DNA of 9,171 nt from an uncultured Erysipelotrichaceae bacterium (GTDB taxonomy: Bacteria > Bacillota_I > Bacilli_A > RFN20 > CAG-826). The stretch lies in NCBI GenBank assembly GCA_900321535.1, contig ONWJ01000202.1, positions 1 through 9,171 on the forward strand. The letters are read 5' to 3'. The notes under the pieces are model-generated. The model saw nothing but the letters and a program-made list of their open reading frames with translations. It made no database searches and was not told the DNA's origin. Position 1 is the stretch's first letter; each line of letters opens with the position of its first letter. Shown here piece by piece: positions 6,083 to 9,171 of this stretch. The position numbers and the translations under genes were made by a program.

Positions 6083-7350
6083 AAACTTATTTTCTTTGCA
6101 CCTTGGGATGCAAGGTGAATTCCTATGAAAGCGAGGCTTTGGGCGTCGAACTTTCTTCGCGCGGTTATGGGCGTGCAAAGCAAAGCGTAGACGCTGATAT
6201 CGTCATCGTAAACACATGCTCGGTAACCTCTCGTGCCGATCAAAAATCCAGACAGCATATTTCAAGCATTCGAAAAGGAAACTGTCATTGCATCTTAATC
6301 GTTATGGGCTGCTATAGCCAAACCCATGGACAGAAATGTATCGACCTTGGAGCTGATATTGTTGTCGGAGCCGCCAAACGAAGCAAGATTCTTTCTTATA
6401 TCGATCAATTTGAGGCGACCCGTGAGAAGATTTTGGATGTCTCAAAGTCCCTTCGTCATGAAAAATACGAGGAGCTTGGGGCGATTGCCTATTGCGAAAA
6501 CGCACGCGCCTATTTGAAAATCCAAGATGGCTGCGATAACTTCTGTTCTTATTGCTATATCCCGACCTTGCGAGGCAATTCTCGCTCCAGAGAACCTCGC
6601 GACGTCGTCAATGAAGCCATCCATCTCGTTGATTCTGGCTATAAAGAGATCGTCATCACCGGCATTCATATCGGAGGATATGGCAAAGATCTTGGAGATG
6701 GCTCGTTCCGCCTCCCGGATTTATTAGAATCCATCTTAGATAAATGCCCGGACTTATTCCGCCTCCGCATCTCTTCTATTGAAGAGAGCGAAATCGACGA
6801 TGCGTTCTTGGATTTGCTGAAGAATCATCCTAATATTGCCGATCATCTTCATATTCCTTTGCAATCAGGCTCCGCCAAGGTATTGAAGGACATGAAGCGG
6901 CATTATGATACCGAGGCTTTCTTAGAAAAAACCAAGCGTATCCGCGAAGTCCGTCCTGACATCGCGTTGACCACCGACGTCATCGTTGGTTATCCAACCG
7001 AGACCGAAGAAGACTTCCAGCAATCTTATGAATTCTGCAAAGCAGTGGGCTTTTCTCAAATACACGTATTCCCTTTTTCCTCTCGCCCAGGGACGTATGC
7101 TTCAACACTGAAAGACCTCGCCCCCGAAATTAAGAAAGAAAGGGTCGCTCGTCTATTAGGGTTATCCAAAGAGCTATTCGATGCCTATCAGAAACGCTTT
7201 GAAGGGCAGCAATTCGAAGTGCTGATCGAAGATCAAGACAAAGTCTCCAAGAAATGGAGAGGCCATACCTCAAACTACCTAACCATCGAGTTAGATGAGA
7301 CAAATCTCACCCACGGAGACATTGTTTTAGCTCCATACAAAATTCAGTAA
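6079..7350 (+). CDS. mtaB: MtaB, tRNA (t6A37) methylthiotransferase
   Basis: Radical-SAM enzyme converting t6A37 to ms2t6A37 next to the anticodon of tRNAs reading ANN codons. The 423-aa protein has the three methylthiotransferase parts. The N-terminal UPF0004 domain holds the auxiliary [4Fe-4S] cysteines Cys11 (LGCKVNSYES), Cys47 (NTCSVT) and Cys78 (MGCYSQ). The radical-SAM barrel carries the Cys152/156/159 CxxxCxxC motif (DGCDNFCSYC), and a C-terminal TRAM RNA-binding domain spans about 365-423. The LGCKVN form of the first motif points to MtaB rather than MiaB. All six cluster ligands are present and the length is typical. The ATG overlaps the previous stop (ATGA). The SD AAGGAG (6058-6063) is 15 nt upstream, longer than usual, so coupling to the upstream gene probably helps. 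It is the last gene of its operon. Confidence 0.96.
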   Translation: MKTYFLCTLGCKVNSYESEALGVELSSRGYGRAKQSVDADIVIVNTCSVTSRADQKSRQHISSIRKGNCHCILIVMGCYSQTHGQKCIDLGADIVVGAAKRSKILSYIDQFEATREKILDVSKSLRHEKYEELGAIAYCENARAYLKIQDGCDNFCSYCYIPTLRGNSRSREPRDVVNEAIHLVDSGYKEIVITGIHIGGYGKDLGDGSFRLPDLLESILDKCPDLFRLRISSIEESEIDDAFLDLLKNHPNIADHLHIPLQSGSAKVLKDMKRHYDTEAFLEKTKRIREVRPDIALTTDVIVGYPTETEEDFQQSYEFCKAVGFSQIHVFPFSSRPGTYASTLKDLAPEIKKERVARLLGLSKELFDAYQKRFEGQQFEVLIEDQDKVSKKWRGHTSNYLTIELDETNLTHGDIVLAPYKIQ

Positions 7351-7376
7351 CCATCGATTGAATTCTGAATTTTTTT
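7339..7376 (+). terminator. Terminator overlapping the mtaB stop codon
   Basis: AAAATTCAG (7339-7347) pairs with CTGAATTTT (7365-7373) around a 17-nt loop, and seven T follow from 7370. The stem is AT-rich and its left arm ends immediately before the mtaB TAA (7348-7350), so the stop codon lies in the loop. This is a weak to moderate terminator that ribosomes finishing mtaB would disrupt. Confidence 0.55.
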
Positions 7377-7397
7377 GACATCATCTCATTTTTTTGT

Positions 7398-7425
7398 TTG
7401 ACTTACCCTTCGGGGCCTATATAAT
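7398..7425 (+). promoter_or_regulatory. Sigma-A promoter of rpmF
   Basis: TTGACT (7398-7403) and a perfect TATAAT (7420-7425) are separated by 16 bp, predicting a start near 7432, about 25 nt before the rpmF ATG. A second TTGACA (7375-7380) lies 17 bp upstream of the TTGACT but has no matching -10. The spacer contains the small palindrome CCCTTCGGG. This is the best promoter in the window, as expected for a ribosomal protein gene. Confidence 0.8.
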
Positions 7426-7456
7426 TTGCCCTCGGAAATAGCAAGGAGAACTCAAA

Positions 7457-7648
7457 ATGGCAGTACCTCAAAGAAGAACTTCTAAGACCGCGAAACGCCT
7501 TCGCCGCTCCCACTTCAAACTCGAAGTCAACGGATTGGTCGCTTGCCCACATTGTGGCGCGATGGTCCGCTCCCACCGTGTTTGCCCAAAATGTGGCTAC
7601 TACGGCGGCAAGCAGGTCATGAAAGTCAAAACCAAAGACGAAGAATAA
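7457..7648 (+). CDS. rpmF: Ribosomal protein bL32 (zinc-binding form)
   Basis: bL32 is a small late-assembling protein of the 50S subunit. The 63-aa protein begins [19 protein letters not shown], the standard L32 N-terminus, and carries a complete zinc ribbon with CxxC pairs at Cys30/Cys33 and Cys43/Cys46. It is therefore the zinc-dependent (C+) paralogue; the zinc-free form made under zinc starvation in some Bacillota would have to be elsewhere. An AAGGAGAA SD (7443-7450) fixes the start. It has its own promoter and its own terminator, so it is probably a single-gene transcript inserted between mtaB and deoC. That is not the usual position next to the DUF177 gene (yceD) seen in many bacteria. 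Confidence 0.97.
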   Translation: MAVPQRRTSKTAKRLRRSHFKLEVNGLVACPHCGAMVRSHRVCPKCGYYGGKQVMKVKTKDEE

Positions 7649-7654
7649 GGAATC

Positions 7655-7675
7655 GCACGCTTATGCGTGCTTTTT
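7655..7675 (+). terminator. rpmF terminator
   Basis: GCACGC (7655-7660), a TTAT loop and GCGTGC (7665-7670) are followed by TTTTTCTTT. A compact GC-rich 6-bp stem with a clear U-tract begins 6 nt after the rpmF stop. Read-through could feed deoC, for which no convincing separate promoter is visible. Confidence 0.85.
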
Positions 7676-7719
7676 CTTTGCCAAAGGAACATAATCTAAT
7701 TAACGAAAAGGAACTATCT

Positions 7720-8361
7720 ATGGAACTTGCAAAACTATTCGACCACACCCTTCTGAAACCAGACGCAACCACCGAAGGAATCGATAAACTTTGCCAAGAG
7801 GCAAGGGAATATGGATTCGCCTCCGTCTGCGTCAATCCTGATTTCATCGCGAGAGCGAAACGCAATCTTGAAGGGAGCGACGTCAAAGTCTGCACCGTCA
7901 TCGGCTTCCCATTAGGCGCCAATAAGACCGCGATCAAAGTCGCCGAGATCAAAGAAGCCATCGCGGATGGGGCAACCGAGCTCGACATGGTCATCAATAT
8001 CTCCAAAGCCAAAGAAGGCGATTTCGCTTATATCGAGAACGAAATCCGCGCTTTGAAGGAAGCTTGCGGCAAATTGACCCTCAAAGTCATCTTGGAAACC
8101 TGCTTGCTTACCGATGAAGAGATCGTTGCATGCTGCAAAGCAGCGAAAGCGGCAGGGGCTGATTTTGTGAAGACCAGCACCGGATTCTCCAAATGGGGCG
8201 CGAAAGCCAAAGACGTCAAACTCATGAGAGAGACCGTCGGGCCGAATATGGGCGTCAAAGCCAGTGGTGGAATCCACACCAAAGCCGAAGTGCTTGAGAT
8301 GGTGGAAGCCGGGGCGAGCCGTATCGGCGCCTCCGCTAGCGTTTCCATCATGAAGGAATAA
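7720..8361 (+). CDS. deoC: Deoxyribose-phosphate aldolase
   Basis: DeoC cleaves 2-deoxyribose 5-phosphate to glyceraldehyde 3-phosphate and acetaldehyde, feeding deoxynucleoside carbon into glycolysis. The 213-aa class I aldolase is of usual size for Bacillota. It shows [11 protein letters not shown] near the N-terminus, Asp89 in ELDMVIN, the Schiff-base lysine Lys151 in FVKTSTGF and the proton-relay Lys180 in VKASGGI, so the catalytic set corresponding to E. coli Asp102/Lys167/Lys201 is complete. The start at 7720 is chosen from the AAAAGGAA SD (7706-7713) and the family N-terminus. The frame is open upstream through rpmF in another frame, which has no meaning. The gap before it (7649-7719) holds the rpmF terminator and only a poor -10-like TAATCT (7692-7697). 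No deo-operon partners such as pdp or cdd are adjacent, so it stands apart from nucleoside-catabolism genes. Confidence 0.97.
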   Translation: MELAKLFDHTLLKPDATTEGIDKLCQEAREYGFASVCVNPDFIARAKRNLEGSDVKVCTVIGFPLGANKTAIKVAEIKEAIADGATELDMVINISKAKEGDFAYIENEIRALKEACGKLTLKVILETCLLTDEEIVACCKAAKAAGADFVKTSTGFSKWGAKAKDVKLMRETVGPNMGVKASGGIHTKAEVLEMVEAGASRIGASASVSIMKE

Positions 8362-8377
8362 AACCGATTCAACGCTT

Positions 8378-8402
8378 GGGGCAAGGGCAACTTGCCCCTT
8401 TT
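8378..8402 (+). terminator. deoC terminator
   Basis: GGGGCAAG (8378-8385), loop GGCAA and CTTGCCCC (8391-8398) form a perfect 8-bp GC-rich stem followed by TTTTCC, 16 nt after the deoC stop. It separates deoC from rpsU transcription. Confidence 0.85.
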
Positions 8403-8480
8403 CCATGCTCTTTTCGGCCTAAAAATCATTTTTTTCTTCCTTTTGGATTCAAATGCGTGTACATTTATCGGGCACACAGA

Positions 8481-8491
8481 AAAGGAGGTGA
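8481..8491 (+). promoter_or_regulatory. Near-perfect ribosome binding site of rpsU
   Basis: AAAGGAGGTGA is fully complementary to the anti-SD at the 3' end of 16S rRNA and is the strongest SD in the window. It fixes the rpsU start at the ATG at 8499 and rules out the in-frame upstream ATG at 8376, which lies in the deoC terminator. Confidence 0.9.
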
Positions 8492-8498
8492 ATCCAGA

Positions 8499-8675
8499 AT
8501 GACCATCAAAGTTACTGTTCGTGAGAACGAGACCGTCGATGATGCAATGCGTCGTTTCAAAAGAGGCGTCAACAAATCCGGTATCCTCCTCGAATGCCGT
8601 AAGAGAGAAGCTTACCTCAAGCCAGCCCTCAAGAGAAAAATGAAAGCCAAACTTGCCCGTCGCAAGAAATGGTAA
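8499..8675 (+). CDS. rpsU: Ribosomal protein bS21
   Basis: bS21 is a very basic small protein of the 30S platform near the anti-SD end of 16S rRNA. The 58-aa sequence has the standard pattern: [17 protein letters not shown], then [14 protein letters not shown] and a Lys/Arg-rich tail. Length and charge are typical. The start is set by the extended SD at 8481-8491. In B. subtilis rpsU directly follows mtaB (yqeV); here the same order is kept but with rpmF and deoC inserted. The 100 bases upstream contain the deoC terminator and a T-rich stretch. I see no convincing -35/-10 pair (TTGGAT at 8443 and TATCGG at 8466 have correct spacing but poor matches). A strong terminator follows. Confidence 0.96.
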   Translation: MTIKVTVRENETVDDAMRRFKRGVNKSGILLECRKREAYLKPALKRKMKAKLARRKKW

Positions 8676-8687
8676 TCGAAAATCATG

Positions 8688-8716
8688 AAAATGCGCGATA
8701 ATAAGCGCATTTTTTT
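8688..8716 (+). terminator. rpsU terminator
   Basis: AAAATGCGC (8688-8696) pairs with GCGCATTTT (8705-8713) around an 8-nt loop, with seven T from 8710. This classic intrinsic terminator lies 12 nt after the rpsU stop. Confidence 0.88.
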
Positions 8717-8770
8717 GTTCTCCAAAGGGCAACGCTAGATTTTTCATAAGGTTTTCGATAGAGTTTATCC

Positions 8771-9171
8771 ATGCGAAAGATCCTCTTCCTTTGCCATGGC
8801 AATATCTGCCGTTCCGCTGCCGCGGAGGCACTTTTCCTGCATTTGCTCCGCCAAAAAGGGAAAAGCGACCTTTATGTAGTGGATTCGGCGGCCATCTCTT
8901 ATGAAGAAATCGGTAACCCCATGTATCCTCCAATGAGGCGTGAACTAGAAAGAAGAGGGATTTCCATACCTCCCCATCGAGCCAGAAAAGTCACGATGAA
9001 AGACATCCAATATTTCGATGACGTTTTCTATATGGACCGTTCTAATGAGCGCCTTCTTTCCTATGAAGGATTGCTTCTATCAAACGTTAAAAACCTTTGC
9101 ATCTATGGCAATGGCTTTAACGAGATCGAAGACCCCTGGTACACCGGCCGTTACGGGGTCGTTGCTGATCA
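8771..9171 (+). CDS. Low-molecular-weight protein tyrosine phosphatase (3' truncated by window)
   Basis: Cytoplasmic phosphatase of the LMW-PTP fold, which hydrolyses phosphotyrosine through a cysteinyl-phosphate. The 133 complete codons present begin MRKILFLCHGNICRS, giving the active-site P-loop C-x5-R at Cys8-Arg14. Asp121 in EDPWY is the general acid, with the following aromatic pair as usual. The family is about 150-160 aa, so only the end is missing. Ile12 in the P-loop is the residue typical of tyrosine phosphatases; the arginine phosphatase YwlE has Thr there, so pTyr specificity is more likely. The P-loop is followed by Ser-Ala-Ala-Ala-Glu instead of the common Ser-Pro-x-Ala-Glu. SD and promoter are weak (GATAGAG at 8757-8763 is the best SD-like match). 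It follows the rpsU terminator and is probably a separate transcript. Confidence 0.92.
   Translation, partial: MRKILFLCHGNICRSAAAEALFLHLLRQKGKSDLYVVDSAAISYEEIGNPMYPPMRRELERRGISIPPHRARKVTMKDIQYFDDVFYMDRSNERLLSYEGLLLSNVKNLCIYGNGFNEIEDPWYTGRYGVVAD

Noticed and set aside
7543..7719. Upstream extension of deoC to an ATG inside rpmF
   Set aside because: The extension is rpmF sequence read in another frame and passes through the rpmF terminator; the ATG at 7720 has a proper SD and family N-terminus.
8376..8498. Upstream extension of rpsU to an ATG-frame start at 8376
   Set aside because: The extra 41 residues would be coded by the deoC terminator and leader; S21 starts at the ATG at 8499 after a near-perfect SD.
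8028..8933. A 301-codon minus-strand frame across deoC, rpsU and the phosphatase start
   Set aside because: It runs through three real plus-strand genes and two terminators, and its translation shows no domain.
1..9171. CRISPR array, transposon, prophage, toxin-antitoxin or defence genes
   Set aside because: No regularly spaced repeats, transposase, integrase or terminal inverted repeats were found; every gene but two is a recognisable housekeeping gene on one strand.

Overview
The window is a gene-dense, all plus-strand chromosomal segment of a Bacillota (Firmicutes) bacterium. The evidence is the hrcA-grpE-dnaK-dnaJ heat-shock order, a Gram-positive-type DnaK lacking the N-terminal-domain insertion of the Proteobacterial protein, strong AGGAGG-type ribosome binding sites, and the continuation into rsmE, mtaB and rpsU. 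UGA is used as a normal stop (grpE and the 5255-6082 gene end in TGA), so this is not a UGA-Trp mycoplasma. Base composition looks moderate (roughly half GC by eye, with many C-ending codons in dnaK). An uncultured gut-type Bacilli or Erysipelotrichia relative is my best guess. That placement is inference.

Region 1 (1-3978) is the heat-shock operon: the 3' end of the HrcA repressor gene, grpE (overlapping hrcA by 22 bases), dnaK and dnaJ. A perfect 11-bp hairpin sits between dnaK and dnaJ, and a UUCG-capped terminator follows dnaJ. The operon's own promoter and its CIRCE operator must lie upstream of the window.

Region 2 (3979-7376) is a second, tightly coupled operon: a small zinc-ribbon/TM2 membrane protein, rsmE (16S rRNA m3U1498 methyltransferase), a 275-aa protein I do not recognise, and mtaB (ms2t6A37 tRNA methylthiotransferase). 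Gaps between genes are 1 nt, 2 nt and a 4-nt ATGA overlap. Its leader holds two inverted repeats and a -10 box so close to the first ATG that the transcript may be nearly leaderless. The prmA gene found between dnaJ and rsmE in Bacillus subtilis is absent here.

Region 3 (7377-9171) contains short transcription units, most followed by their own hairpin terminator: rpmF (L32, zinc-binding form) with a clear sigma-A promoter, deoC (deoxyribose-phosphate aldolase), rpsU (S21), and a low-molecular-weight protein tyrosine phosphatase cut by the window end.

Most of the window is conserved housekeeping: protein folding, rRNA/tRNA modification and ribosomal proteins. I see no mobile element, CRISPR array, rRNA/tRNA gene or defence system. 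The points most worth a second look are the unrecognised 275-aa gene, an arginine-rich replacement in the DnaK substrate-domain/lid latch region, the TM2 protein and its leader, and the dnaK-dnaJ hairpin. No gene-free stretch exceeds about 140 bases.
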